A stretch of DNA of 64,000 bases from Halobacteriovorax vibrionivorans (GCF_003346865.1 NZ_QDKL01000001.1:930001-994000), one strand, 5' to 3'. Shown: positions 54,611 through 64,000, counted from the stretch's first letter. Made by a program: numbers and translations. Notes: generated from the letters alone by a model not told the origin.

Positions 54611-57414
54611 TTTAAGATCCCCTTAAGAAAGCTTCCGGTATGTGACTCTTTACACTTTGCAACTTCCTCTGGAGTACCTGTGGCGACAATTGATCCACCT
54701 CTGTGGCCACCTTCTGGGCCAAGGTCTATAAGTTCATCTGCAACCTTAAGTACGTCAAGATTGTGTTCAATAATAATAACGGAGTTATTGCTATCAACAA
54801 GATTGTTAATGGCCTTTAAAAGAACATTAATATCTTCGAAATGTAGTCCTGTGGTTGGTTCATCTAATACATATAATGTATGACCTTTTGTTGACTTTGC
54901 TAATTCTCTTGCAAGCTTTAGTCTTTGGGCCTCACCACCGGAAAGGGTAGTTGCGGGCTGTCCAAGAGTCATATAACCTAGGCCTACATCATTCATTGTT
55001 TTTAGGATTCGTCCCAGTCGTCTATGGTTTTTAAAAAACTCATATCCTTCTTCAATTGTCATTTCTAAGATGTCAGCTACTGATTTACCTTTATATAAAA
55101 CTGAAAGTGTTTCGTTATTATAACGTCGTCCATTACATTCATTACAAGTTACATAGACATCTGGTAGGAAGTGCATTTCAATTTTTTGCACACCATTACC
55201 TTCACATTCTTCACAGCGTCCACCTTTAACATTAAAGCTAAAGCGCCCTGGTTTATATCCTCTAATTTGTGACTCATTAGTTGCCGCAAATAACTTTCTT
55301 ACATCATCAAATAGTCCAGAGTAAGTTGCTGGGTTAGAATGTGGAGTTCTTCCGATTGGCGACTGATCTAATTCAATAACAGTTTTAATTTCATCAAGGC
55401 CTGTGATTGATTTGTAATTTGCCTTTTCATAGATTGAACGATTTGCTCTTGATAGGTGGCTTTTTACTGCTGGTATTAAAACTTCGTGAATTAGAGTTGA
55501 TTTACCTGAGCCTGAAACACCGCTAACACAAACTAGCCCTCCTAGTGGGAAGTTCACATCAATCTTTTTAAGATTATTATGTTGAGCACCTTTCAATTTG
55601 ATATGTTTTGTTAATTTTCTTCTTTCTTGTGGGATCGGTATCGTTTGCTTGTGATTTAAATAATCAGCAGTAAGTGATTTCTTTTTTAGAAATGCTTTTG
55701 ATGTGGCATGGGCAACAACTTCTCCACCATGTAAACCGGCACCTGGACCCATATCAATTATATAATCACTTGCCTTCATTGTGTCTTCATCGTGTTCTAC
55801 AACAAGTACTGTATTTCCGAGATCTCTTAATTCTTTTAAGGTCTGTATTAAACGAACGTTATCTCTTTGATGGAGTCCGATACTTGGCTCGTCGAGAACA
55901 TAGAGAACACCTGATAGTGCCGAACCAATTTGTGTGGCAAGACGAATACGTTGTGATTCCCCACCGCTTAGGGTTCTAGCTGAACGGTTAAGGGTTAGAT
56001 AATCAAGTCCAACGTCATTTAAGAACTTTAGTCGAGAAGTGATTTCAGTTAATAACTTTGCCCCAATCTTTTCTTTGATACCTTCAAGCTTAAGTTTTTT
56101 AAAGAAGTCGTATGTTTCACTGAGGGGAATATCACATAATTCTATAATGTTTTTTTCAGCAATTTTCGTACTAAGGGCTATTGTATTAAGACGCTTTCCT
56201 TCACACTCTGAACATTTTTGAACTTTCATACTCTTTTCGAGCTCAACGCGTACTCTTTCAGATGTGGATTCTTTGTATTTCTTATTGAGCCAATTTATTA
56301 GTCCAGGAAATGGCTTTGAAAATTCAAAGTTTGAATTCTCAGACTTAAACTTGTAAGTATAAACCTTATCTGTTCCCTCTGATAATATCTTAAATATCTT
56401 CTTTGGCATTTTTGAAAGAGGCTGTTTAATATCGAAGCCTTCTTCTTTTAGCATGCACTCGACCATTTTATAGAGAAAGTTATTCTTCTTTGTCAGTAGG
56501 GGAATGGCCCCTTTTAGAACAGGTAGGGAGTCATCAAAGATTAACTCGCTTAAGACAAACTCTTTTGATTCTCCTAGTCCATTACACTTTGGACATGCTC
56601 CTACTGGGGAATTAAATGAAAAGAGTCTTGGTTCTAAATCAGGAAAGACTTCACCTGTAACATGAGACATATTGATTTCTGAGTATGTGTGAAATTCATC
56701 ATCAATCATAACGTGGATGATCCCCATCCCTAATTTTAGGCCAAGTTCAACAGAGTCTGTTAGACGCTTTTCGATGTCGGGTTTAACAAGGATTCGATCA
56801 ATTACAACAAGAATTTCATCGGTGGCCTTGAGTGACTTTATTTCGCTACTATCAAGTAGCATGATTTCATCATTTACTATAAATCGTGAAAATCCCATCG
56901 AAAGATATTTGGCCATTTGTTGCTCTAATTCTTTCTTTGTTTCATCAGTTATTTCTACCGTAATATGAAGTTTGGTTTTTTCAGGTAACTCCATTAAATC
57001 TCGAGTGATTTGACCTGGAGTATAGCTTATAACTTTTTCTCCATTATTTGGGTCGTAGAGATCTCCAACTCTTGCATAGAGAACTCTCATATAGTCATAG
57101 ACTTCAGTTATTGTTCCAACAGTTGAGCGCGGATTCTTATTAGTTGTTTTTTGATCAATTGCAATTGCTGGAGATAGCCCTGTTATTGACTCTACATCTG
57201 GAGCTTGTTGCTGACCTAAGAATTGCCTTGCATAAGATGAGAGAGATTCGATATATCGACGTTGTCCTTCAGCATAGACAGTGTCAAAAGCAAGTGAGCT
57301 TTTACCAGATCCAGATGGCCCAGTGATAACTGTTAATTTGTTCTTTGGAATATCAATCGTTACGTCTTTCAAATTATGAACACGTGCTTTTACAATTTTA
57401 ATTTCATCTTTCAT
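54607..57414 (-). CDS. uvrA: Excinuclease ABC subunit A
   Basis: The 935-residue protein has two ABC modules: Walker A GPSGSGKSSLAFDT near residue 31 and GVSGSGKSTLIHEV near 633, with signatures TLSGGESQRIRLA and TLSGGEAQRLKLA. Zinc-binding Cys clusters are CPKCNGLG, CSECEGKR, CEECEGNG and CNECNGRR. UvrA finds bulky DNA lesions and loads UvrB in nucleotide excision repair. It lies 3 nt after pdxA. The mfd gene for transcription-coupled repair is about 3 kb away on the same strand. Confidence 0.98.
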   Translation of the reverse strand: MKDEIKIVKARVHNLKDVTIDIPKNKLTVITGPSGSGKSSLAFDTVYAEGQRRYIESLSSYARQFLGQQQAPDVESITGLSPAIAIDQKTTNKNPRSTVGTITEVYDYMRVLYARVGDLYDPNNGEKVISYTPGQITRDLMELPEKTKLHITVEITDETKKELEQQMAKYLSMGFSRFIVNDEIMLLDSSEIKSLKATDEILVVIDRILVKPDIEKRLTDSVELGLKLGMGIIHVMIDDEFHTYSEINMSHVTGEVFPDLEPRLFSFNSPVGACPKCNGLGESKEFVLSELIFDDSLPVLKGAIPLLTKKNNFLYKMVECMLKEEGFDIKQPLSKMPKKIFKILSEGTDKVYTYKFKSENSNFEFSKPFPGLINWLNKKYKESTSERVRVELEKSMKVQKCSECEGKRLNTIALSTKIAEKNIIELCDIPLSETYDFFKKLKLEGIKEKIGAKLLTEITSRLKFLNDVGLDYLTLNRSARTLSGGESQRIRLATQIGSALSGVLYVLDEPSIGLHQRDNVRLIQTLKELRDLGNTVLVVEHDEDTMKASDYIIDMGPGAGLHGGEVVAHATSKAFLKKKSLTADYLNHKQTIPIPQERRKLTKHIKLKGAQHNNLKKIDVNFPLGGLVCVSGVSGSGKSTLIHEVLIPAVKSHLSRANRSIYEKANYKSITGLDEIKTVIELDQSPIGRTPHSNPATYSGLFDDVRKLFAATNESQIRGYKPGRFSFNVKGGRCEECEGNGVQKIEMHFLPDVYVTCNECNGRRYNNETLSVLYKGKSVADILEMTIEEGYEFFKNHRRLGRILKTMNDVGLGYMTLGQPATTLSGGEAQRLKLARELAKSTKGHTLYVLDEPTTGLHFEDINVLLKAINNLVDSNNSVIIIEHNLDVLKVADELIDLGPEGGHRGGSIVATGTPEEVAKCKESHTGSFLKGILK

Positions 57415-57417
57415 TTT

Positions 57418-58260
57418 CTATACCTTTAGGGCAAGTTTTAATACGTAGTAACAGCCCATATAGTTAGCACAATCTTTTCCATAAAGATCGAAGGCCGTGC
57501 CATGGTCAACACTAAGTCTTAGAAATGGTAAGCCTAGTGTGATATTTGCACCTTTTGATTTGAACATTGTTTTAAATGGTGCAAGTCCTTGGTCGTGATA
57601 CATATACACAAATAATTTATCATGAGCAAAGCAGTCATTAATAAAAAGTCCATCAGCAGGTAGTGGACCACTGACTTTCTGTTTAACTGTTAAGCCTTTG
57701 ATGGCATTTGTGACTTCTTTTTCCTCATCACCGAGTATACCACCTTCACCGGCATGTGGGTTGATACCACTTATGATAATTTCATTTAAATTGCCGAAGT
57801 ATTTTGTGTAGTTATCAACGCAGATATTGATTTTTTTGTGAATAAGATCAGAATTTATTTTGGTAGGAACTTCTTTAAGAGGTATATGATCTGTAATAAG
57901 TAAGACGTTTGCCTCATATGATTTAAAGAACATAACGATATTCTCGTTATTATATCTCTTTCTAAAGTACTCTGTATGGCCTGATACATTTTTACCATTA
58001 AAGAATAATTCATCCTTTGTGGTTGGCATTGTCACTAATATATCGTTTGGCCCACATTTATTACATGCAAGTTCTAAAGCATTGTGAGAATAGGGAGCCT
58101 TTACAGCTGTATAGCTAAGAGATGAAGGGAGCTCTTTTGTAAATTCTTCACCAACAAAGAGATGAAATTGTTCTTGTTGTGCCGATGATAGAAGAGAGTA
58201 GGCTTTTAAGAAAACCTCAAGGCCAATTCCCTTCTCATGTCCAGCTGTTACATAGATCAT
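57418..58260 (-). CDS. pdxA: 4-hydroxythreonine-4-phosphate dehydrogenase PdxA (short form)
   Basis: At 280 residues it is shorter than the usual ~330. The family motifs are present: GINPHAGEGGILGDEE, GPLPADGLFINDC, YMYHDQGLAPFKTM and GLPFLRLSVDHGTAFDLYGK. The usual TMGDPAGIGPE start is altered to VTAGHEKGIGLEVFLKA. It should catalyse the NAD-dependent step of pyridoxal phosphate synthesis. It directly follows surA (TAATG overlap), the same pairing as in E. coli. The shortened N-terminal half is compatible with a real enzyme. Confidence 0.9.
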   Translation of the reverse strand: MIYVTAGHEKGIGLEVFLKAYSLLSSAQQEQFHLFVGEEFTKELPSSLSYTAVKAPYSHNALELACNKCGPNDILVTMPTTKDELFFNGKNVSGHTEYFRKRYNNENIVMFFKSYEANVLLITDHIPLKEVPTKINSDLIHKKINICVDNYTKYFGNLNEIIISGINPHAGEGGILGDEEKEVTNAIKGLTVKQKVSGPLPADGLFINDCFAHDKLFVYMYHDQGLAPFKTMFKSKGANITLGLPFLRLSVDHGTAFDLYGKDCANYMGCYYVLKLALKV

Positions 58261-59168
58261 TAGTATGTTTTAACGTAGTGATTCGATTTTTCTCTTTCAA
58301 ACCACATTTTTGTAACTTCCTTTGCTTTTCTCTCATAGATTTTGGCACGGATTTGTGGCTTTGATTGTTGATAAAGTGATGATTCAACAACATCACGTGT
58401 TTTTACGTAGAAGATATGTGTAGCACCCATCATTTCAATTGGCTGAGTGAATTCACCTTCTTGTGTTTTATTTAAAAGACGTTGCAGCTTCTCTGTTAGG
58501 CCATCAGCTGTAATGTCTCCAAGAGTTGATGTTTCGATCGAACCATACTCATTTGGAAGTGGTCCACCTTTTTGGAATGATTGCATCGACTTTCTAAAAT
58601 GCGCATACTTACTCTTTGGTACAATTGAAGGGTCAATTGAGAAGTCCACAAGTGTATAACGATATGAAACAGTCTTATTATTTACATTTTGCTTAAAGAA
58701 TTCATTCTTTATCTCTTGTTCACTTACAGAGATGAGAGGAATAATAACAACTGAATTAAAATGATTAAATTCAATCGCTTCTTTGTTAAGTTCAAAGAAT
58801 TCGTCAAAATTTGTATTATTCTTTTTTAAGAATGCAATTAGATCTGCACGACTAAGGCCAAGGCGTTGTTCTTTTCTTTTAATTTCTTTCTCAACTGTAG
58901 CGTCTGAAATTACATATCCTTGCTCAGCAAGTGTAGAGCGGATGATGAATTTTCTTATAAATAACTCAGCAATTTCTTTATCTGTGAAATTTTCTTGTTT
59001 GTAGATAAAAGGAGAAATGTTTTGACGAATAGGGAGTGATTTTTTAACTCGATCGATCATTGATTTTGTAATGATATGATCATCAACAACGGCCGCTATT
59101 TTATCAAGAAGTTTTGCATTGATATTTAATGTTGAAAAAGTAAGGGCCAGTAATAAAAAAAGCCTCAT
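58260..59168 (-). CDS. surA: SurA-type periplasmic chaperone / PPIase-like protein
   Basis: The start is the ATG at 59168, with GAGG 5 nt upstream (a GTG 6 nt earlier is in frame). The 302-residue protein has a Sec signal (MRLFLLLALTFSTLNINA), the SurA_N chaperone pattern LLDKIAAVVDDHIITKSMID with a pair of long helices, and a poorly conserved C-terminal part with STLGDITADGLTEKL. A parvulin domain with obvious catalytic residues is not clear. It should assist outer-membrane protein folding. A nested inverted repeat covers its start. Confidence 0.8.
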   Translation of the reverse strand: MRLFLLLALTFSTLNINAKLLDKIAAVVDDHIITKSMIDRVKKSLPIRQNISPFIYKQENFTDKEIAELFIRKFIIRSTLAEQGYVISDATVEKEIKRKEQRLGLSRADLIAFLKKNNTNFDEFFELNKEAIEFNHFNSVVIIPLISVSEQEIKNEFFKQNVNNKTVSYRYTLVDFSIDPSIVPKSKYAHFRKSMQSFQKGGPLPNEYGSIETSTLGDITADGLTEKLQRLLNKTQEGEFTQPIEMMGATHIFYVKTRDVVESSLYQQSKPQIRAKIYERKAKEVTKMWFEREKSNHYVKTY

Positions 59169-59238
59169 GAACACCTCTATTTATCGTTCTTAGTATCATT
59201 ATTTACTAGAACAATAATTTATCGTGCCCATGAGGCTT
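59160..59238 (-). promoter_or_regulatory. Nested inverted repeat spanning the surA start codon
   Basis: AAGCCTCATG (59160-59169) pairs perfectly with CATGAGGCTT (59229-59238), and inside it TTATCGTTCT (59181-59190) pairs with AGAACAATAA (59209-59218) with one mismatch. On the minus strand the outer 3' arm is the surA ATG and first codons, followed by a T-run, so the structure could be a ppiC terminator, a surA attenuator, or both. Confidence 0.6.
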
Positions 59239-59258
59239 GTGCAAATTATTTGCGCTAT

Positions 59259-60065
59259 TTACTTTAGTTTTTCGTCTAAAATTTTAATTTTTGCTTTTTT
59301 ACGTAAGTTCTCGAAATAATTAGCAATGATTTTATCTCTCTTTCTATCGTAAACAAACTTTTTATAAACACCCATATTGATCTCATCAAATTTCTTAACT
59401 CCTAGAACCTTTACAACATGGTAACCAAGTTGAGTTCTAACAGGGCGTGTAATGTATCCATCTTTTTGGCCTTTAATTGCTGCAAAGTATTCAGGTGCCA
59501 TAAAGAATGCTGGTTGGTACCCAAGGTCACCACCTGTATGAGCATTTGGCGCTTGAGAATACTTATTAGCTAATTCAGCAAATTTAGTTGGCTCTTTTGT
59601 AACCTCTGAATGAATTTCAAAAATTTTCTTTTGTGCTGCTTCAATCTCATTTTGAGATGGGGCAACGCGAACTCTTAGAAGAATATGAGCAGTACGATAT
59701 TCAGGATATTCTTCATAGAATTTTTTAACATCCTTATCTGTCACTTTAATTTTCTTAAATTCATCTTCAAGATCTTTAGAAACTTGTGCGTTAAATAAAA
59801 CTTCATTCATTTTTCTTTTAACGTCTGGATCATTTTGAAGCTTTGCTTTTTTTGCTTTTTCTAAACCTAGTTTCTTATTGATAAGATCAGTTAGTACACG
59901 CTTCATTGTTACTGGGTCTTCAGAGACAACATATTTATTAAGAAGATACGCTTGATCAAGCTCTTCTTTTGTTATCTTTTCGCCATTAACTTCTGCAACG
60001 ATCTTTTTAGGGGCAGCTTGAGCTCCTAAAGTGATTAGTAAACCAAGAATGATTTTACCGAACAT
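59259..60065 (-). CDS. PpiC-type (parvulin) periplasmic peptidyl-prolyl isomerase
   Basis: The 268-residue protein has a Sec signal ending GAQA, the SurA_N-like start AEVNGEKITKEELDQAYLL, and a parvulin domain with RTAHILLRV, FAELANKYSQAP, GGDLGYQPAFFMAPEYFAAI and TQLGYHVVKVLG. These are the usual HILxRV, GGDLGW and GYHIIK motifs. It should fold outer-membrane or exported proteins. It precedes surA and follows mfd on the minus strand, with AAGGAT before the ATG. Confidence 0.92.
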   Translation of the reverse strand: MFGKIILGLLITLGAQAAPKKIVAEVNGEKITKEELDQAYLLNKYVVSEDPVTMKRVLTDLINKKLGLEKAKKAKLQNDPDVKRKMNEVLFNAQVSKDLEDEFKKIKVTDKDVKKFYEEYPEYRTAHILLRVRVAPSQNEIEAAQKKIFEIHSEVTKEPTKFAELANKYSQAPNAHTGGDLGYQPAFFMAPEYFAAIKGQKDGYITRPVRTQLGYHVVKVLGVKKFDEINMGVYKKFVYDRKRDKIIANYFENLRKKAKIKILDEKLK

Positions 60066-60148
60066 ATTGATATCCTTTTCAAATTATTGAAATTTAGTTC
60101 CTTCTTTATCTTAATTGTACCAAATTTATTAAAAACTTATAAATTTCA

Positions 60149-63100
60149 CTAAGATGGAACTATTTTTTCCGCAATTTCCTGACAGAACTCGACTAAAGAG
60201 CTCGGAGATATCGTCGTTTTATTGGTAAAAATCAACTTAAAGTCTGGTGTAAAACGATATTTACGTGGCATACCAAGAAAGTTGTTTAAAATATTATTTC
60301 TAAGCTCTTCATTGGCCTCAACCATGTCGCGATCAAATTGAAAAATGATTGAATTATCCATAAGTTGAGCAGATTTTATTCCACATGGCATCAGATATGA
60401 ACGTGCTTCAAGAATTGCTATCAATTGATTAAATTCTTCAGGACCTGGCCCGTAGATATCAAAGATTGTTTCTTTTAGAGCTGTGATTTCATCAATTGAT
60501 GTGGAGTTTGATAGTTGCTTGTAATATTTAAGTCTCTCACTCGACTCACTGATAAAGTGAGCTGGAATGAATGCCGCAAAAGGAGTATTGATTTCAATAT
60601 CCTTTTTGATGATTTTCTTTTCTCCTCGCAATTCTTGAATGGCCTCAGTTAAAAGTTCCATATATAGTTCGAGACCAATTGCTTCGATATGCCCTGATTG
60701 ATGAGCACCAAGTATATCTCCGGCCCCGCGAATCTCAAGATCACAATTTGCAATTTGAAAACCACTTCCCATGTCTGCATAAGTTTGCAGAGCTTTTAAT
60801 CGTTTGGCCGCAACCTCTGTAATATTGCGATTATTTGGAACAACAAAGTAACAATAAGCTTTTTTATCAGAGCGTCCAATGCGTCCACGTAATTGGTGTA
60901 ATTGAGCAAGGCCATATCGATCGGCACGATCCACAATCATAGTATTTGCATTTGGAATATCAATTCCAGATTCGATGATTGTTGTGGAAATTAGGATCTG
61001 GTAAGCACCGTTATAAAAAGCAGAGATGCGTGATTCAAGCTCTTTTTCCGGTAGCTGTCCATGAGCGTAAACGATTTTGGCATCCGGTACTAGCTCTCTA
61101 ATATATGCAGTATAGTTTTCAATATCTTGAACTCGATTGTGAACAATAAAAACTTGTCCACCTCGTTTAAGTTCTCGATTAATTGCCGACTGTATAGTGT
61201 GATCGTCTTCTTTTATAAGATAAGTTTTAATCGACTGCCTTCTTGGTGGGGCGGTCTTAATTAAAGCAAGATCTTTTAAACCTAAGAATGAAAGTTGTAG
61301 TGTTCTAGGAATTGGTGTTGCAGTTAGAGTTAAGAAATCAACTGATGATTTTAAAAGTTTTAATTTATTCTTATGGCCAACCCCAAAGCGTTGCTCTTCA
61401 TCAACAACAACAAGACCTAGGTCTTTAAATTTGATCGTTTTACCCAGGAGCTTATGTGTTCCAACGATAATATCAATTTCACCCTTTTCAAGTTTTTCTT
61501 TTGTTTCTTTTTCATCTTTACCAGTTTTAAAACGTGATAAGTAATCGATACGAACAGGGAACTTCTCAAATCTTTTAACAAATGAATTATAATGCTGAAG
61601 AGCTAGAACTGTTGTTGGAACTAGTATTGCAACTTGTTTTCCATCAAGTACTGCTTTAAAAGCTGCACGCATAGCAACTTCCGTCTTTCCAAATCCAACA
61701 TCTCCACAAACAAGAAAGTCCATTGCGGACTTTGCCTGCATTTTATCAATTACTGAATCAATAGCATTTTTCTGATCAGGAGTTTCATTAAATGGAAATG
61801 ATAACTCAAACTCTTTATAATCATGGTCAGGTGGTGAAAATGAAAAGGCTTGTGTTGACGCCCTTTCAGCTTGTAACTTTAAAAGATCAAAAGCTAGTTT
61901 TTTTACAGAGTCTTTAGCACGTGCTTTAAGCGCAGAGAATTTATTTGTCCTTAAACTATCGACATTGACCTTGACCTCACCACCAGCGTGCTTTTGGATA
62001 AGGTTCATTTTATAGATAGGAACAAAAACTTTATCGTTACCTTTATAAAGAATGACAAGGTAGTCGGATTTTGAACCGCCAATATCCATGGCCTCAAGGC
62101 CTAAGTATTTTCCAATACCATGTTTAGAGTGGATGACATAGTCGCCTTCTTTTAGTGATGCTAATTGTTCAGCAAAGAGATCAATATCTTTAATCTTAGA
62201 AACTTTTGCTTTATCTCGACGAATAGCAAAGAGATCACTGTCTGAGATAACTAGTAATTTATCGCTAGGGTAATAGAATCCCTCTGTCAGTTTGAAATTA
62301 ATAAAATCAATTCTACTTTGTATTTCACCAGACAATTCAAACATTTCAATTAAATGTTTGATCTCATTTTTTGAATTATCATTTTGAATAGTAAAAATAA
62401 TTTTACCTGAATATTTAAAGTCGTTTTTTAAATGATCAAATAATCCAGATAAGAACTCTTTTTTTGAGTGATAATTAATATCAAACTTAGAGATATAAGA
62501 CTTAAAAGGTGCAAGACCTAGATCCACTACATTAGTATCATGATCAATTTGAGCATTAATATTTAGATGATTTAAATTAAGAACATTCTCTTTACGTAAA
62601 CGATCGATAGTTGATAAGTCATAGAAATATTTTGGTGAAGGAAGTAGTTCTTCAGTTTCTTCAAAATCTGTTGATAATTCATCATAATAATTTGTGAGAT
62701 TGTCTTCTGTATTATCTCGATCAAAAACGATAGTTAACCAGTTCTCATCAATATAATCGAGTAATGATTCTGTTTCATTTGGTTTAAAAAATAATGGTGT
62801 GTAGACGGGGTGATTTTCAAAGAGCATTCCGTTTGAAAGTTTTGAAAATAATTCATTTCTAGCTTCAAGAAGTTCTCTTTGATTGGCCCTTGGTCTTGGT
62901 AGATTATCGCGAAGATTATTTGAATAATGAGATTCACAAAAAATCGAAGGGCCTGGAGTAATTGTTAAGCTTTGAACTTTTTTGTCTTTAATTGTTTTTA
63001 AAGTCTCTTTATCGATTTCAAAAATTTCCTCAATCATTTCATCAAAGTAGTGAATACGTATAGGGTGCATTCCTACTGGATAGATATCAAAGATTTCACC

Positions 63101-63643
63101 TTTTTTAGAAAATGTACCTTGCTCTTCAACAGTGAATGAAGAAGTGTAGCCAAGTGATACTAATTTTCCTGCCAATTCATCAGGAGAGATAATATCTGAT
63201 TCTTCAATTTTAAAAGTTGTTTCATTAAAAAATTCTTTTGGAGGTACTTTCAAAGATAATGCTTCTATTGATGTAATGACTGTTAGGTCACTATTTTTTC
63301 TTGATATTATTTTTTTTAATGCTGAGTGTCGGGCAAGTTGTGCACTTTCTGATGAATACATTCCAGAATATGGTGATGCGTCAAGCCCAGGATAAAAAAC
63401 AAGATTTATTTTTAAAAAACTAGATTTTACTAATTCATAATACTGTTCAGCTTCATCTTGATTTTCGAAAATCAATAAATTTGGTGGATGATCATAGCTC
63501 TTATTTTGATTAAGTAAAAACTTGAAGAACGCCCAGTACTCCCTGTTTATACCATCAATAGTGAGGTCATGTTGCTTAGTGTCTAACCAAGATAATAGCT
63601 TTGTGCGCAGTGGTGTAAATAAATCCATGTCGTTTTTTAACAT
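60149..63643 (-). CDS. mfd: Transcription-repair coupling factor Mfd
   Basis: This 1164-residue protein has the UvrB-homologous N-terminal region (LNQNKSYDHPP, FYPGLDASPYSGMYSS), the RNA polymerase-interaction domain (DYVIHSKHGIGKYLG, LVILYKGNDKVFVPI), and RecG-like translocase motifs. These are Walker A GDVGFGKTEVAMRAAFKAV, DEEQRFGV, TATPIPRTL, then ESGIDIPNAN and QLRGRIGRS. It pushes off stalled RNA polymerase and recruits UvrA. No SD is clear before the ATG, and a 15-bp palindrome lies 2 bp upstream. Confidence 0.97.
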   Translation of the reverse strand: MLKNDMDLFTPLRTKLLSWLDTKQHDLTIDGINREYWAFFKFLLNQNKSYDHPPNLLIFENQDEAEQYYELVKSSFLKINLVFYPGLDASPYSGMYSSESAQLARHSALKKIISRKNSDLTVITSIEALSLKVPPKEFFNETTFKIEESDIISPDELAGKLVSLGYTSSFTVEEQGTFSKKGEIFDIYPVGMHPIRIHYFDEMIEEIFEIDKETLKTIKDKKVQSLTITPGPSIFCESHYSNNLRDNLPRPRANQRELLEARNELFSKLSNGMLFENHPVYTPLFFKPNETESLLDYIDENWLTIVFDRDNTEDNLTNYYDELSTDFEETEELLPSPKYFYDLSTIDRLRKENVLNLNHLNINAQIDHDTNVVDLGLAPFKSYISKFDINYHSKKEFLSGLFDHLKNDFKYSGKIIFTIQNDNSKNEIKHLIEMFELSGEIQSRIDFINFKLTEGFYYPSDKLLVISDSDLFAIRRDKAKVSKIKDIDLFAEQLASLKEGDYVIHSKHGIGKYLGLEAMDIGGSKSDYLVILYKGNDKVFVPIYKMNLIQKHAGGEVKVNVDSLRTNKFSALKARAKDSVKKLAFDLLKLQAERASTQAFSFSPPDHDYKEFELSFPFNETPDQKNAIDSVIDKMQAKSAMDFLVCGDVGFGKTEVAMRAAFKAVLDGKQVAILVPTTVLALQHYNSFVKRFEKFPVRIDYLSRFKTGKDEKETKEKLEKGEIDIIVGTHKLLGKTIKFKDLGLVVVDEEQRFGVGHKNKLKLLKSSVDFLTLTATPIPRTLQLSFLGLKDLALIKTAPPRRQSIKTYLIKEDDHTIQSAINRELKRGGQVFIVHNRVQDIENYTAYIRELVPDAKIVYAHGQLPEKELESRISAFYNGAYQILISTTIIESGIDIPNANTMIVDRADRYGLAQLHQLRGRIGRSDKKAYCYFVVPNNRNITEVAAKRLKALQTYADMGSGFQIANCDLEIRGAGDILGAHQSGHIEAIGLELYMELLTEAIQELRGEKKIIKKDIEINTPFAAFIPAHFISESSERLKYYKQLSNSTSIDEITALKETIFDIYGPGPEEFNQLIAILEARSYLMPCGIKSAQLMDNSIIFQFDRDMVEANEELRNNILNNFLGMPRKYRFTPDFKLIFTNKTTISPSSLVEFCQEIAEKIVPS

Positions 63644-63645
63644 AA

Positions 63646-63660
63646 TTTCATGTCATGAAA
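63646..63660. promoter_or_regulatory. Palindrome immediately upstream of mfd
   Basis: TTTCATG-T-CATGAAA is a perfect 7-bp inverted repeat that starts 2 bp before the mfd ATG on the opposite strand. It could occlude the start codon as a hairpin or be a repressor site. It does not match the LexA consensus that I know from E. coli. Confidence 0.45.
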
Positions 63661-63795
63661 AAGAATTTATGCATTGGCCCATGCGTTACTAAATAGAAGA
63701 TATTACTCAAAAAAAGAAGGGCCAATTTATTTCCAAAGTGCTAGTAATCGTGTAATATTTGGAAACTTACTTTACTTATACATGGAGAATTATCG

Positions 63796-64000
63796 ATGTC
63801 GCAGAACTTTGACGTCTATATGCCGGTGTTAATTTTAGCAGTCGTGGCAGTAGTGGCTTTTGTTGGTACATTGCTTGTTGGTCGTTTAGTAAGACCAAAT
63901 AATCCAACGGAACTTAAGCAAACACCTTATGAATGTGGTGAGGAGCCAACAGGCGCAGCGTGGTCAAACTTTAATGTTCGTTTCTACGTTATTGCCTTAG
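63796..64000 (+). CDS. nuoA: NADH-quinone oxidoreductase subunit A (partial, 3' end outside window)
   Basis: The frame starts at the ATG at 63796 with GGAG 8 nt upstream and runs to the window edge (68 complete codons). It encodes MSQNFDVYMPVLILAVVAVV, a first transmembrane helix, and later PYECGEEPTG and WSNFNVRFYVIAL, which are the NuoA/NdhC signature. It is a membrane-arm subunit of complex I. A nuo operon probably continues beyond the window. Confidence 0.95.
   Translation, partial: MSQNFDVYMPVLILAVVAVVAFVGTLLVGRLVRPNNPTELKQTPYECGEEPTGAAWSNFNVRFYVIAL

Overview
This window looks like the replication-origin region of a low-GC, Gram-negative member of the Bdellovibrionota, most like a marine Bacteriovoracales / Halobacteriovorax-type bacterium. 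That assignment is an inference from gene order, AT-rich codon use, Gram-negative envelope genes (lipoproteins, SurA, O-antigen genes, an OpgB-like protein) and general protein character; no database was searched.

Region 1 (1-17561) is the chromosome origin block. On the minus strand run rpmH, rnpA, yidC, mnmE, mnmG, rsmG, parA and parB (parB is cut by the window start). Five parS-like sites lie in and beside rsmG and mnmG. On the plus strand run dnaA, a roughly 0.8 kb oriC region with DnaA boxes and several repeat families, then dnaN, recF, gyrB and gyrA. A TPR lipoprotein and a small membrane protein follow gyrA.

Region 2 (18570-22226) holds a REP-associated tyrosine transposase bounded by its own 17-bp repeats, an O-antigen ligase-like membrane protein, and the F0 genes atpI-like, atpB and atpE. 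No F1 genes are present.

Region 3 (22357-41212) is a surface polysaccharide locus, visibly more AT-rich than its surroundings. A long, tightly overlapping minus-strand operon (36545 down to 23396) should make UDP-GalNAc and its uronic acid (wbpP, wbpO). It should also make a dTDP-3-amino-3,6-dideoxyhexose (rfbA, rfbB, fdtA-like, fdtB-like) with an acyl-modification set (FkbH-like, ACP, VOC, GNAT, methyltransferase), and it carries Wzx, a GT2 and an AsnB-type amidotransferase. A divergent pair encodes a possible Wzy and a GT4. A WecA-type initiating transferase and a UDPGP-family uridylyltransferase close the locus.

Region 4 (41213-50751) has an XRE regulator with an array of operator-like repeats, and an envelope glycerophosphate module (OpgB-like, DPM1-like, LtaS-like, GDPD). 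The OpgB-like protein and the GDPD share an ungapped ~47-residue segment that belongs to neither catalytic domain. Next come an HTH regulator paired with a small secreted repeat protein, a trypsin-fold lipoprotein that appears catalytically dead, and a remote copy of the transposase repeats as a 202-bp inverted pair.

Region 5 (50830-64000) is housekeeping: ribD-ribE-ribB-ribH, a SpoU methyltransferase, uvrA, pdxA, surA, a PpiC-type isomerase, mfd, and the start of nuoA, which runs off the window. I saw no rRNA, tRNA or CRISPR array.
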